DNA of 40,608 bases from Okeania hirsuta. GTDB lineage: Bacteria; Cyanobacteriota; Cyanobacteriia; Cyanobacteriales; Microcoleaceae. The notes under the pieces are model-generated. The model had not been told where the DNA came from, searched no databases, and worked only from the letters and a program-made list of their open reading frames with translations. The stretch spans positions 1 through 40,608 of the forward strand of contig NZ_RCBY01000050.1 of the NCBI RefSeq assembly GCF_003838195.1, in the 5' to 3' direction. The position numbers were made by a program, and so were the translations under genes. Below are positions 8,804 through 17,970 of this stretch, in pieces (positions within the stretch are counted from its first letter, which is position 1; the number at the start of each line of letters is the position of its first letter).

Positions 8804-9933
8804 GGTTTTTATTCACTCCTCAATTTCTTGTGACCAGGGATGATTTGATACATCTGAAGATTCTGAGGAATTGTATCATCAATTTAACTAAGTCGCCATT
8901 AGTCAAAAATTAGTTTACTGAAAATTTGGGTTTCAAGCCCCGTCCCTTAAGGAAAGCTTTTTGAAACTATAGTGCTATATATGTATTGATATATTGAATA
9001 TAGTGTTTCAATCCTGAAAATGGAAAATTCTGAGTGATTTTGGCTATCTCAATGTAGAGGTCTGAGCTATTTAGTACCTGAGAATTTTCAGTAGTCTCTC
9101 TCAAAATAGGATTTCGGAGATTAACGCTAAATATAGAGAAGAAAAACTATAGTGCTATATATATATAGTGTTTCAATCCTGAAAATGGAAAATTCTGAGT
9201 GATTTTGGCTCTCTCAATGTAGAGGTCTGAGCCATTTAGTACCTGAAAATTTTCAGTAGTTTCTCTCAAAATAGGATTTCGGAGATTAACGCTAAATATA
9301 GAGAAGAAAAACTATAGTGCTATATATATATAGTGTTTCAATCCTGAAAATGGAAAATTCTGAGTGATTTTTACTGTGCAATAGATTTTAATTTCTAGGT
9401 GTCTTTATCTCCCCCACTCCCCCAGAGCTAATTCTTTGTCGTCAGAAAATATTTGCAACTCCAAGACTTACGCATTTTTATGGTAAAAAAACTATATATA
9501 CCATAGTGCTATAGTTTTTATCTACTATATGTAGAGTTTGGGCGTAATTCCTGAACTCTATATTTTTGGTTAACTAATCCTAGTAATACCAAATTCAAAA
9601 AAGGTAGTTACATCTTAATTAGTAATTTATTCCTACAATAAAAAACAATTAATCCCATAATTTATAAAAATCAAATATTTTTTCCTCTTTTTTATCATGT
9701 TTTTCTTTCCCTGTTCCCAGTTAAGTGTTCCCTGTTCCCTATGTTGTGACTGTAGCAATGTTTTATGAAATTGGTATAAGATGTAGGAAATTTCAAAGGA
9801 TACAATTTTTCTCAAGTGACAATAAATTGACCCTGTCCTACTCCCCTACTCCCTAGCTCTAAATTCAGACAACACAAGATTTTCCCTTCTTCCTTCTTCC
9901 CTATTCCTTCTTCCTGATCAAAATCAAAAAATT
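8804..9933. other. Non-coding gap dominated by a 165-bp tandem repeat
   Basis: It holds the tandem block 8964-9369. A further hairpin at about 9486-9520 (AAAACTATATATACCATAGT followed by GCTATAGTTTTTAT) reuses the same TATAGTGCTATA core. The rest is pyrimidine-rich low-complexity sequence at 9835-9915, including CAGACAACACAAGATTTT and CTTCTTC heptamers that match the element inserted in xisH. No gene is supported. Confidence 0.6.
8964..9369 (+). repeat. Tandem repeat, about 2.4 copies of a 165-bp unit
   Basis: Units start with AAACTATAGTGCTATATATA at 8964, 9144 and 9309. The second unit is 165 bp; the first is 180 bp because of an extra 15-bp AT stretch after its start; the third stops after about 60 bp (GAGTGATTTT). 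The units are nearly identical and non-coding. Each holds an imperfect hairpin (AAACTATA...TATAGTGTTT), the sequence TTTCAATCCTGAAAATGG and, in the second unit, a 6-bp stem TGGCTC/GAGCCA. Confidence 0.85.
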
Positions 9934-11305
9934 TCAAGTTGGTATTTCAATCACAAATACCGCTCCTTTTTCAGGAGAAGAAATACATTTTATTCTGCCT
10001 TCATGTTGTTCAACAATAATTTGATAACTAATTGATAGCCCTAAACCTGTGCCTTGACTGACTGGTTTAGTTGTAAAAAAGGGGTCGAATATTTTAGAGT
10101 AATTTTCCTCTGTTATACCCAAGCCATTATCAGAAATATAAATCCCGAGACAATCATTTTCTAATTTTTCTGTTCTGATAGAAATTTTTGGTTGTTCTAC
10201 TCCATATTTATTCTGATAAAATTTTATTTCTAGTGCATCAATGGCATTATTAATAATATTCATTATTGCTTGCTTTAATGCGTTAGGAAAACAGTTAACT
10301 AGAGGCAGCTCGCCATAATCTTGAATGACTTTAATCTGAAACAATGGATTTTGTAAACGGGGTTGAAGAATTAGTAAGATACTGTCAATAATTACATGAA
10401 TATCTACAGATATTACTTTTTTTTTATCCAAGCTGGAGAAAACTTGCAATGATTTAACAATTTTACTAATACGATTTGCTCCTCCTTCCATTGAATCTAA
10501 TAATTTGGGTAAGTCTTCTTCGATATAATCCAATTCAATTTCTTCAATTTTTTCTGCAATTTCATCGGGTAAATTTGAACAATTTTTATGCAAAAGATGA
10601 ACTAAATCTAATAAATCTTTAGTATAGTTATCAACGTGATTTAAATTACCCAAAATAAAGGTGACAGGATTATTAATCTCATGAGCAATTCCGGCCACCA
10701 TTTCTCCCAAACTAGACATTTTTTCCGCCTGAATGAGTTGAGCTTGAGTCTTTTTCAACTTTTTAAGAGTTCTTTGTAAGTAAATATTTTGCTTTTTTAA
10801 GGCTTTTTTAGATAATTGATGCTCAATTTCAGCTGCAGAGCGAGTAGCAATTACTTTTAAGATAGATGTTTGTTGTTCATAATTGTGTTTTAAAGGTTTA
10901 GTATCTAAACCTCCAAGATGACCGATAATTTTTCCATGACTATCTACAATAGAAATCCCTAAATAACTTTCAGCTTGCAAAGTTAATAAATCTCGATATT
11001 CTGGGAATAGTTGTTGAATTGAATGGTGATAAATTTGTAGACCTGTTTCATAAATGGTACTACAAGGAGTTCCTTCTATATAATATTTAAAATTAGGTAT
11101 AAACCTGTCTCCTGACCAAAAAGCTAATACCCTAATTTGTGGTCGAGTACTGTCTATAAATTCTCCAATAAATCCATATTTTATTTGCAAAACTTGAGCC
11201 AGGTATTGAACACAAGCCTGAAAAAATTATTCGCCGATTTTTAGATGCAATTCCTGCAACAATGAATTTGAAATTATATTCCGATTCAAAATCATAATTT
11301 GTCAT
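9934..11305 (-). CDS. GAF-domain sensor histidine kinase with a frameshift near the start
   Basis: The main frame encodes a GAF domain (KYGFIGEFIDSTRPQIRVLA; SYLGISIVDSHGKIIGHLG), a coiled linker ending QLIQAEKMSSLGEMVAG, the phospho-acceptor H-box AHEINNPV, and a HATPase domain with N-box NIINNAIDAL, G1 DNGLGI and G2 GTGLGLSI. It would autophosphorylate and signal to a response regulator not present here. The main frame has no ATG before the GAF core and runs up from a TTG at 11190 through QACVQYLAQV, the normal start of such GAF domains, to a TAA at 11229. The missing beginning (ATG at 11305, MTNYDFESEY then VAGIASKN) lies in another frame. The two frames join if one base of the T6 run (A6 at 11221-11226 on the plus strand) is dropped. 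A sequencing error, a real frameshift or slippage could each explain this. About 419 residues if whole. Confidence 0.85.
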
Positions 11306-11763
11306 TACATTATTATATAATTCTAGATATTATTTATATATATTTGCCTTGTTCATAAATCATCCTTCGGCTATTTATTCAAGTTCACTCAGTATTAGTT
11401 CTGAGATATTTAGTAATCATGTTTTATTCAATCGTTGTTTTCTTAAGTATCTTTCATATCAGATATAATCCAGAGCTACACTTTACCTGTCTAGTTATTT
11501 TTTCATTGCTCGATTGAGCAGTCTTAAAGCTGATAACTTTTAGATATAAACTATTATTCTGTTTCTTTAACAATTATATTAACTTGTTCTAGATATAATC
11601 CTAATTTAAGTGATTTTTCCGACCGAGTAACAATAGATAATACCAATTATCTAATTTCATGTTTATGTTTAATTGAATACTTAAAATATAATCATTCCTG
11701 AAATTTGTTATAATTCAGGGATTTAATATTTTGCCTAATAAATAAAATATAAGATTTTAAAAA
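11306..11763. other. Non-coding gap
   Basis: AT-rich, no gene seen. The only structure noted is a small hairpin, TGCTC-GATT-GAGCA, near 11507-11520. The promoter of the divergent small membrane-protein gene should lie in its right part, but no clear boxes were found. Confidence 0.4.
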
Positions 11764-12150
11764 ATGATACTTGAAGAAATTTTTCCCTTTAGATTGGCCA
11801 TAGATGCCACAGCGATCGCAGGTGCATCTCTCTGGTCTTTGGCCTTATATTGGGGTTTTTCTCCTCTGAGTGAGTGGGTGACGTTACAACTTAACCGTTG
11901 GTTTAATTTTGCAGAAAGAGCATTGTATACATCTGAGAAAGAATTTGAAAAGACGCGCAAAGCAAGAGAATCTCAGAATGCTTTTTATGCTTCTATTTTT
12001 AGTATTGTGCCTTTTTTAATTGTAGGAAGTTTGTGCAATTGGGGTGTAGAAATTGGTTTAGATAAAAGTTGGTCAATTAGTATTGGGATAATTGTTTGTG
12101 TAATCTGTGGTGTTTATGAATTGGGAAGAAGAGATAGTAAATCTTCTTAA
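11764..12150 (+). CDS. Small conserved-type membrane protein of unknown function
   Basis: 128 residues. Hydrophobic segments near residues 12-32 (IDATAIAGASLWSLALYWGF), 78-95 (IFSIVPFLIVGSLCNWG) and 103-118 (WSISIGIIVCVICGVY) suggest a three-helix membrane protein. A charged central loop (TSEKEFEKTRKARESQ) would face the cytoplasm. The ending is charged (GRRDSKSS). No catalytic motif or known family is recognised. The ATG at 11764 is the only good start. A HIP1 site (GCGATCGC, 11813-11820) lies within the gene. Confidence 0.7.
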   Translation: MILEEIFPFRLAIDATAIAGASLWSLALYWGFSPLSEWVTLQLNRWFNFAERALYTSEKEFEKTRKARESQNAFYASIFSIVPFLIVGSLCNWGVEIGLDKSWSISIGIIVCVICGVYELGRRDSKSS

Positions 12151-12153
12151 ATA

Positions 12154-12263
12154 AGACTTCTTGCAGAAGTCAGGCAATAGGGAATAGGGAATGGGGAATA
12201 GGGAGATGAAATTGTTGATTTCATATATTGAATTAATTTAATTAAAACTTTTGCAAGAAGTCT
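12154..12263. mobile_element. Inverted-repeat element, 110 bp, carrying a GGGAATA heptamer tract
   Basis: Ends AGACTTCTTGCAGAAG (12154-12169) and CTTTTGCAAGAAGTCT (12248-12263) are inverted copies with one mismatch. ATA flanks both ends, a possible target duplication. The interior has CAGGCAATA followed by GGGAATA/GGGAATG heptamers. It starts four bases past the stop of the membrane-protein gene. It is similar in ends and core to the element at 634-751. Confidence 0.65.
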
Positions 12264-12433
12264 ATAGTAGTTAAGTAGAGCAGGCTAAAAAAAAGACGTT
12301 GCATTTTTAATCAAAAAACTCTTAAAGGCAATGAATATAAACTTTTGAGCTAATTGACAATTTGATACATAGTGCTCAAAAATTACCATGTTCTACTTAT
12401 TATTTTAATTAGCTGAATTGCTAAAGACTAAAT

Positions 12434-13096
12434 ATGATGAAAATAGACCAAAAGTTTCCTTTTCCTACTGATGTAGAAACAGCGATCGCTCTGCAAGAAA
12501 AACTCCGCCATCAAGTAATAACTGAAGACCAATTTGGAACTATTAAATATGTAGCTGGTATTGATGTTGGTTATAGTGATTCAGATAAGATTACTCAAGC
12601 AGCAGTAGCAGTTTTAAGTTTTCCACAATTGGAATTATTAGAACAGTCTATAGTTAAACGTCCTACTTATTTTTCTTATGTTCCGGGATTATTATCTTTT
12701 CGAGAGATACCTGCTATTTTAGATGCTCTAGAAAAGCTAAATATTACTCCTGAATTATTGCTTTGTGATGGTCAAGGATTAATTCATCCCCGTAGATTTG
12801 GTATAGCTTGTCATCTAGGAGTTTTAGTTAATATCCCTAGTATTGGTGTAGCTAAATCTCACTATATTGGTCAATATAATTCTGTTGGTTTAGAAAGGGG
12901 TAATTGGCAACCAATAATAGATGAAGAAGAAGTTATTGGTGCTATTGTTAGAACTCGTACTGGAGTTAAGCCAATTTATGTTTCAACTGGTCATAGAATT
13001 AGCTTAATAACTGCTATAAATTATGTGTTGAAATGTACTACTAAATATCGGTTGCCTGAAACAACTCGTTGGGCTGATAAATTAGCTTCTAATTAA
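12434..13096 (+). CDS. nfi: Endonuclease V (deoxyinosine 3' endonuclease)
   Basis: 220 residues, the normal size. Endonuclease V nicks DNA at the second bond 3' of deaminated adenine (inosine), and related enzymes act on inosine in RNA. The metal-binding acidic residues are in their usual motifs: D44 in AGIDVGY, E91 in YVPGLLSFREIP, D112 in LCDGQGLIHPRRFGIACHLG. The Tyr of the wedge motif is Y82. The later core IPSIGVAKSHYIG follows the family. ATG at 12434 is directly followed by a second ATG at 12437; either could be used. It stands alone, followed by a purine-rich heptamer array that begins at the stop codon. Confidence 0.95.
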   Translation: MMKIDQKFPFPTDVETAIALQEKLRHQVITEDQFGTIKYVAGIDVGYSDSDKITQAAVAVLSFPQLELLEQSIVKRPTYFSYVPGLLSFREIPAILDALEKLNITPELLLCDGQGLIHPRRFGIACHLGVLVNIPSIGVAKSHYIGQYNSVGLERGNWQPIIDEEEVIGAIVRTRTGVKPIYVSTGHRISLITAINYVLKCTTKYRLPETTRWADKLASN

Positions 13097-13389
13097 GAAG
13101 GAAGAAGGAGGAAGGAAGAAGGAAGAAGGAGGAAGAAAGGAGGGAAAAAATAATAGAACTTACGCAAAGGAACTATATATTGTGTAATGGTGCGTTACGC
13201 TATCGCTAACACACTCTACTGGACTGTTTCATCTAAAATGGTGCATTAGATTCAATTCAAAAGTAAAAAGTAAAAAGTAAAAAGTAAAAAGTAAGAATTT
13301 TCAAGTTAAAAGCTAATGCACAGTTTTAGATGTGTCAGTCTACTGAACTGTATTTACTGATAACTGATAACTGATAACTGATAACTGAA
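13097..13389. repeat. Heptamer arrays and an inverted-repeat element before the restriction-modification gene
   Basis: Three arrays follow one another: AGGAAGA/AGGAGGA units at 13097-13140, AAGTAAA units at 13261-13292, and ATAACTG units at 13355-13388 that touch the next start codon. The middle array lies inside an inverted repeat: CATCTAAAATGGTGCATTAG at 13230-13249 against CTAATGCACAGTTTTAGATG at 13313-13332 (17 of 20 positions pair). TGCGTTACGCTATCGCTAAC at about 13191 belongs to a repeat also seen at 24541-24560 in inverse orientation. Confidence 0.7.
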
Positions 13390-16300
13390 ATGGCTATTCT
13401 CAACCTCAAACCTACTCACAAACCAGTCAAATTATATTACCAAAGTTTAAACAAGTTTATACAGTTGGGGGCTGTTAATGAAGGGGCGGTAAAAGTGGCT
13501 TTTGCAGACTTATTAACGGCTTGTTGTCAACAGTTTAATTGGACGTTGCTACAAGAAAATAGCATTCCATTAACCAAGAAAAAACTAATCCGAGTTGATG
13601 GGTTATTAGTTAGAGATGATACTCTCAAACATGGTATCTGGGAAGCGAAAGATACCGAAGATGATTTAGCTAAGGAAGTAAAAAAGAAATTTGCTAAAGG
13701 TTATCCCAAAGATAATATTATTTTTCAGTCTCCCGAACGGGTGATTATTTGGCAAGGGGGAAAACAGGTTTATGATGGAGAAATTACGAAACCGGAAGCT
13801 CTGGTAGAAAGTCTCAAGTTATTTTTTGAATATCGCCCACCCCAGATAGAAAATTGGGAAAAAGCTGCTACAGAGTTTGGGGAAAGAGTTGATAATTTAG
13901 GGGAAAAATTAGTTGAGTTAATTCAGAGTCAACGCAAAACTAATAAAAAGTTTATTGCTGCGTTTGATGGGTTTAGTAATATTTGTCGTCAGTCTATTAA
14001 TCCTAATATTTCTGATGCAGCGGTGGAAGAAATGCTGATTCAGCATTTACTAACGGAACGAATTTTTCGCCAGATTTTTGATAATCCAGATTTTACTCGG
14101 CGGAATATTATTGCGGTGGAAATTGAGAAGGTGATTAATGCTTTAACCTCGAAGTCTTTTAGTCGGAATCATTTTTTGGAGGAGGTAGATTATTTTTATC
14201 GGGCGTTAGAAGAAGCTGCTAAAACTATTAATGACTATAGCGAGAAACAGCATTTTTTAAACACGGTTTATGAGAAGTTTTTCCAAGGGTTTGCTGTTAA
14301 GGTTGCTGATACTCATGGGATTGTTTATACTCCCCAGTCTATTGTTGATTTTATGGTAAAAAGTGTTGATGAGATTCTGAAAAAAGAGTTTAAGAAATCT
14401 CTCAGCGATAAAGGGGTACATATTCTCGATCCGTTTGTGGGAACTGGTAATTTTCTGATGCGGGTAATGCGGGAAATTAGAAAAACTGTTTTACCTTATA
14501 AATATGAAAATGAGTTGCATTGTAATGAGGTGATGTTATTGCCTTATTATATTGCTGCGATGAATATTGAGCATGAATATCTAGAAGCAACGGGTAAATA
14601 TCAACCCTTTGAAGGGATTTGTTTGGTGGATACTTTTTCAGTTCAAGAAGCGTTACAACTTGATTTTTTTACCCCAGAAAATACTCAACGGGTGCAACGA
14701 CAGCAAGATTCAAAGATTTTTGTAGTTATTGGTAATCCTCCTTATAATATGGGACAGGTGAATGAGAATGATAATAATAAAAACCGGAAGTATGAAGAAG
14801 TAGATCGACGGGTAGCTCAGACTTATTCTAAGGACTCAAAAGCAACTTTAAAAAATAAGCTTTCAGATCCTTATGTAAAAGCTTTTCGTTGGGCAGCAGA
14901 TAGAATTAAAGATGAGGGAATTGTGGCTTTTGTCACTAATAATAGCTTTATTGATAATATTGCTTTTGATGGGATGCGTAAGCATTTAGCACAAGATTTT
15001 GACGTGATTTATGTTTTAGATTTGAAAGGAAATGTCAGAAAAGATTCGATGAGGGAAGGTATCCCCATTGGAGAAAAACATACAGTGTTTGGTTTAGCTG
15101 CAATGGTGGGTATAGCGGTGACATTTTTAATCAAACGAAAAGATAAAGGTATTAAAAAGCATCAGATTTTTTACAGTGAGGTTGATTGGAAAGCTACTCG
15201 TCAAGAAAAATTTGCTTTTCTGGAAAAAGCAAAAACATTTGCTGGAATTGACTGGCAAGAAATTAAACCGGACAAAAAAAATACCTGGTTAACGGCAGGG
15301 TTGCAGGCTGATTTTGAAACTTTTATCCCAATGGGAACCAAGGAAACTAAAGCTGCAAAGGGAAAAGTAACCGATACTATTTTTAAATTATTTAGCAATG
15401 GAGTTAATACCAGTCGCGATGTTTGGGCTTATAATTTTAATCCTGATGAATTAGCAGAAAATATTCAACGGGCGATCGCTACTTATAATGAACAAGTCAG
15501 GAAATGGCAGGATAGGCAAGACAAATCTGTTAAGGTAGATGATTTTGTCACTTATGATGATACTCAAATTAGTTGGTCTGGAGATTTGAAAGACCATTTA
15601 AAACGAGGGATTATCGTAGAATATGACAAAAATCATATTAGACAGTCTCTTTATCGTCCTTTTACTAAATCTTGCCTTTATTTTGATGCTCGCTTAAATA
15701 ATCGTCGCTATCAATTTCCCTACATATTCCCTACTCCAGAAACTGAGAAAGAGAATCGGGTAATTTGTGTAGTAAATGAAGCTCAAATTCCCTTTTCATC
15801 ACAAATAACAAACTATATTCCTTGTCTTCATTATGGTGGACGACAAACCCAATGTTTCCCTTTCTACACCTACGACGAAGATGGAACCAACCGCCAAGAA
15901 AATATCACCGATTGGAGCTTAGACACCTTTCGCCAAAAATACCAAAACCCAACTATCAACAAATGGGATATCTTCTATTATATCTACGCCCTTTTACACC
16001 ATCCCACCTACCGGGAAAAATACGCCGATAACCTGAAACGAGAATTACCCCGCATTCCCTACACTTCAGACTTTCACCGATTTGCCAAAGCAGGAAAACG
16101 CCTCGCCGAAATTCACATCAACTACGAACAACAACCAGAATATCCCTTAACATTTATCGAGAATGAAGAAGTTCCCTTAAATTGGCGAGTCGAAAAAATG
16201 AAACTCAGCAAAGATAAAACCCAATTAACTTATAACGAATTTCTCACCTTAGCCAATATTCCGCCAAAAGTCTTTGAGTATCGTCTCGGAAACCGTTCCG

Positions 16301-16476
16301 CATTAGATTGGATTATCGATCGCTACCAAGTAAAAGTAGACAAACGCAGTGACATTGAAAATGACCCCAACCGCTTAGACGACGAACAATATATTGTCCG
16401 ATTAATTGGTCAAGTAATTACAGTTAGTTTAGAAACAGTAGATATTGTTAATAACTTACCGTCCCTAAAGGAGTAG
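13390..16476 (+). CDS. Single-chain restriction-modification enzyme (type IIG/ISP-like, N6-adenine methylase with PD-(D/E)xK nuclease)
   Basis: 1028 residues. The N-terminal region has a PD-(D/E)xK nuclease signature, D70 in VDGLLV and E85-A-K87 in GIWEAKD. A helical stretch follows, with YTPQSIVDFMV entering an N6-adenine methyltransferase: SAM-binding motif I DPFVGTGN at 347-354 and catalytic motif IV NPPY at 449-452. The remaining half (about 600-1028; FNSLYRPF-like region FRQSLYRPF replaced here by IRQSLYRPFTKS, and WIIDRYQVKVDK near the end) matches the C-terminal specificity region of type ISP enzymes. No SF2 helicase motifs are seen, unlike LlaGI-type ISP enzymes, so cleavage without translocation is inferred. 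One polypeptide would methylate and cut; no separate specificity subunit is nearby. The ATG directly abuts an ATAACTG heptamer array, leaving no Shine-Dalgarno. Confidence 0.88.
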   Translation: MAILNLKPTHKPVKLYYQSLNKFIQLGAVNEGAVKVAFADLLTACCQQFNWTLLQENSIPLTKKKLIRVDGLLVRDDTLKHGIWEAKDTEDDLAKEVKKKFAKGYPKDNIIFQSPERVIIWQGGKQVYDGEITKPEALVESLKLFFEYRPPQIENWEKAATEFGERVDNLGEKLVELIQSQRKTNKKFIAAFDGFSNICRQSINPNISDAAVEEMLIQHLLTERIFRQIFDNPDFTRRNIIAVEIEKVINALTSKSFSRNHFLEEVDYFYRALEEAAKTINDYSEKQHFLNTVYEKFFQGFAVKVADTHGIVYTPQSIVDFMVKSVDEILKKEFKKSLSDKGVHILDPFVGTGNFLMRVMREIRKTVLPYKYENELHCNEVMLLPYYIAAMNIEHEYLEATGKYQPFEGICLVDTFSVQEALQLDFFTPENTQRVQRQQDSKIFVVIGNPPYNMGQVNENDNNKNRKYEEVDRRVAQTYSKDSKATLKNKLSDPYVKAFRWAADRIKDEGIVAFVTNNSFIDNIAFDGMRKHLAQDFDVIYVLDLKGNVRKDSMREGIPIGEKHTVFGLAAMVGIAVTFLIKRKDKGIKKHQIFYSEVDWKATRQEKFAFLEKAKTFAGIDWQEIKPDKKNTWLTAGLQADFETFIPMGTKETKAAKGKVTDTIFKLFSNGVNTSRDVWAYNFNPDELAENIQRAIATYNEQVRKWQDRQDKSVKVDDFVTYDDTQISWSGDLKDHLKRGIIVEYDKNHIRQSLYRPFTKSCLYFDARLNNRRYQFPYIFPTPETEKENRVICVVNEAQIPFSSQITNYIPCLHYGGRQTQCFPFYTYDEDGTNRQENITDWSLDTFRQKYQNPTINKWDIFYYIYALLHHPTYREKYADNLKRELPRIPYTSDFHRFAKAGKRLAEIHINYEQQPEYPLTFIENEEVPLNWRVEKMKLSKDKTQLTYNEFLTLANIPPKVFEYRLGNRSALDWIIDRYQVKVDKRSDIENDPNRLDDEQYIVRLIGQVITVSLETVDIVNNLPSLKE

Positions 16477-16523
16477 GGGAGCGGGGGAGCGGGGGAGCGG
16501 GGGAGTAGGGGAGTACGGGAGTA
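16474..16523 (+). repeat. Octamer array overlapping the stop codon of the restriction-modification gene
   Basis: GCGGGGGA repeated about three times, passing into GTAGGGGA and GTACGGGA, an 8-bp period rather than the 7-bp period of most arrays here. The array begins at the TAG stop codon, so it has grown right up to the coding end. Confidence 0.75.
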
Positions 16524-16543
16524 ATTTTTTTGCCCGACTCTTG

Positions 16544-16664
16544 CCCAAAATGCCAACTTTTTGAGCATGAAGAGCTGAAAACCAGGTACTTTTTCAATAC
16601 CATTAATTGGTAAAACCTTTATCTGCAAATGCTTTGAGATTTAATCAGCAAGCCGTACATAATT
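16544..16664 (+). repeat. Dispersed repeat R1, long copy
   Basis: CCCAAAATGCCAACTTTTTG, AGCTGAAAACCAGGTACTTT and ATTTAATCAGCAAGCC occur in this order; the same order occurs in reverse complement at 38115-38233, with a short copy of the right end at 4162-4209. About 120 bp, non-coding, probably a relic of an IS or MITE. Confidence 0.65.
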
Positions 16665-16739
16665 AAATATGCTTTATCGATATAAAAAAATACTATAAAA
16701 TCAAAAGTTGTTCTATTTTTAAATATTTAAAAGTCTATT

Positions 16740-17885
16740 GTGGAAGTAAAATATGCTCTTGTTCATGAATGGTTAACGCCTAAAGCAACTGGTGGCTCAG
16801 AACTGGTTGTTAAAGAAATTCTCCAGCATATTAATGCAGATTTATATGCTTTAATTGATTTCGAGTCAAGCAATCCTGAAAGTTATCTTTATCAACGCAA
16901 AATAGGCAAAACATTTTTACAAAATTTGCCTTTAGCTCGTAACGGAGTACAAAAATATTTACCTCTATTACCAATAGCGATCGAACAACTTGACTTACGA
17001 GAATATGATGTAATTCTTTCTTCTTCCCACGCTGTTGCTAAAGCAGTTATTACTACACCCTATCAATTACATATTTGTTATTGTCATACTCCTATGCGTT
17101 ATGCTTGGGATTTAACTTTTGACTATCTAAATAATAGTAAATTAGGCAAAGGTATCCCTGGTATTTTTACCAGATATCTTTTACATAGACTCAGAGAATG
17201 GGATGTAATTTCTGCTAACCGAGTAGATTATTTTATTGCTAATTCTCAACATACCGCTAGAAGAATTTGGCGTTGTTATCGACGCGAAGCTGAGGTAATT
17301 TACCCGCCAGTAGATGTTGAAAAATTTCCTTTTAAATCTCAGAAACAAGACTTTTATCTTACTGTTTGTAGATTAGTGAGCTACAAAAAAATATCTTTAA
17401 TTGTCAAAGCTTTTAATCAGTTAGGACGAGATTTAATAGTTATTGGTGCTGGTGAGGAATTAAATCAATTACGCCGTCTTGCTAAAACTAATGTCAAAAT
17501 TATGGGTTGGCAACCTGAAGAAGTAGTTACTCAATATATGTCAGAAGCAAAAGGTTTTATTTATGCTGCTTGTGAAGATTTTGGTATGGCTTTAGTAGAG
17601 GCACAAGCTTGCGGAACACCTGTTATTGCTTATGGTGTTGGTGGGGCGACTGAAACAGTGCGAGATATGAGAAAATATCCAGATTCAGCAACAGGTTTAT
17701 TGTTTCCCGAACAGACAGAAAAAGCTTTGGTTGAAGTGGTAGAAAAATTTGAAAATTATCAGGCATATTTTCAGGCAGAAATTATTAGAAAACACGCCTA
17801 TAGATTTGCGCCGGAAGTGTTTCAAAATAGTTACTTAAATTTTGTGGAAAAGTGTTATTCAGAATTTAAAAATGCTGGCATTTAA
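16740..17885 (+). CDS. GT4-family glycosyltransferase (mannosyltransferase-like)
   Basis: 381 residues. The start MEVKYALVHEWLTPKATGGS is the typical N-terminal strand and glycine loop of GT4 enzymes acting in exopolysaccharide or O-antigen synthesis. CYCHTPMRYAWD, in the acceptor side, is characteristic of the WbaZ-like mannosyltransferase branch. The donor half shows YLTVCRLVSYKKISLIVKAF, GWQPEEVV and the E-x7-E motif E279-DFGMALV-E287 followed by AQACGTPVIAYGVGGATETV. The enzyme should be cytoplasmic, working at the membrane on a lipid-linked acceptor. The start codon is GTG at 16740; no ATG gives a complete N-terminus. It is not in an obvious cluster of sugar genes, so the pathway is unknown. 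Confidence 0.92.
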   Translation: MEVKYALVHEWLTPKATGGSELVVKEILQHINADLYALIDFESSNPESYLYQRKIGKTFLQNLPLARNGVQKYLPLLPIAIEQLDLREYDVILSSSHAVAKAVITTPYQLHICYCHTPMRYAWDLTFDYLNNSKLGKGIPGIFTRYLLHRLREWDVISANRVDYFIANSQHTARRIWRCYRREAEVIYPPVDVEKFPFKSQKQDFYLTVCRLVSYKKISLIVKAFNQLGRDLIVIGAGEELNQLRRLAKTNVKIMGWQPEEVVTQYMSEAKGFIYAACEDFGMALVEAQACGTPVIAYGVGGATETVRDMRKYPDSATGLLFPEQTEKALVEVVEKFENYQAYFQAEIIRKHAYRFAPEVFQNSYLNFVEKCYSEFKNAGI

Positions 17886-17970
17886 AATCTGGTTATTACA
17901 GAGAAATAGTATCATAAGTACGACTTATGTTTGTCAAGCTACAATAGAATAAAATTGATAATAATTGACT

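Noticed and set aside
8964-9369. CRISPR array
   Set aside because: The units are near-identical over their whole 165 bp, with no alternation of short repeats and unique spacers and no cas genes nearby.
11221-11304. Plus-strand peptide (PEKIIRRFLDAIP) as a gene end
   Set aside because: It overlaps the start of the GAF kinase on the other strand, whose two frames match the known GAF beginning; no upstream plus-strand gene continues it.
13390-16476. DISARM or BREX methylase
   Set aside because: None of the partner genes (helicase, phospholipase D-like, PglZ and so on) lies nearby and the protein has its own nuclease domain, so a stand-alone RM enzyme fits better.
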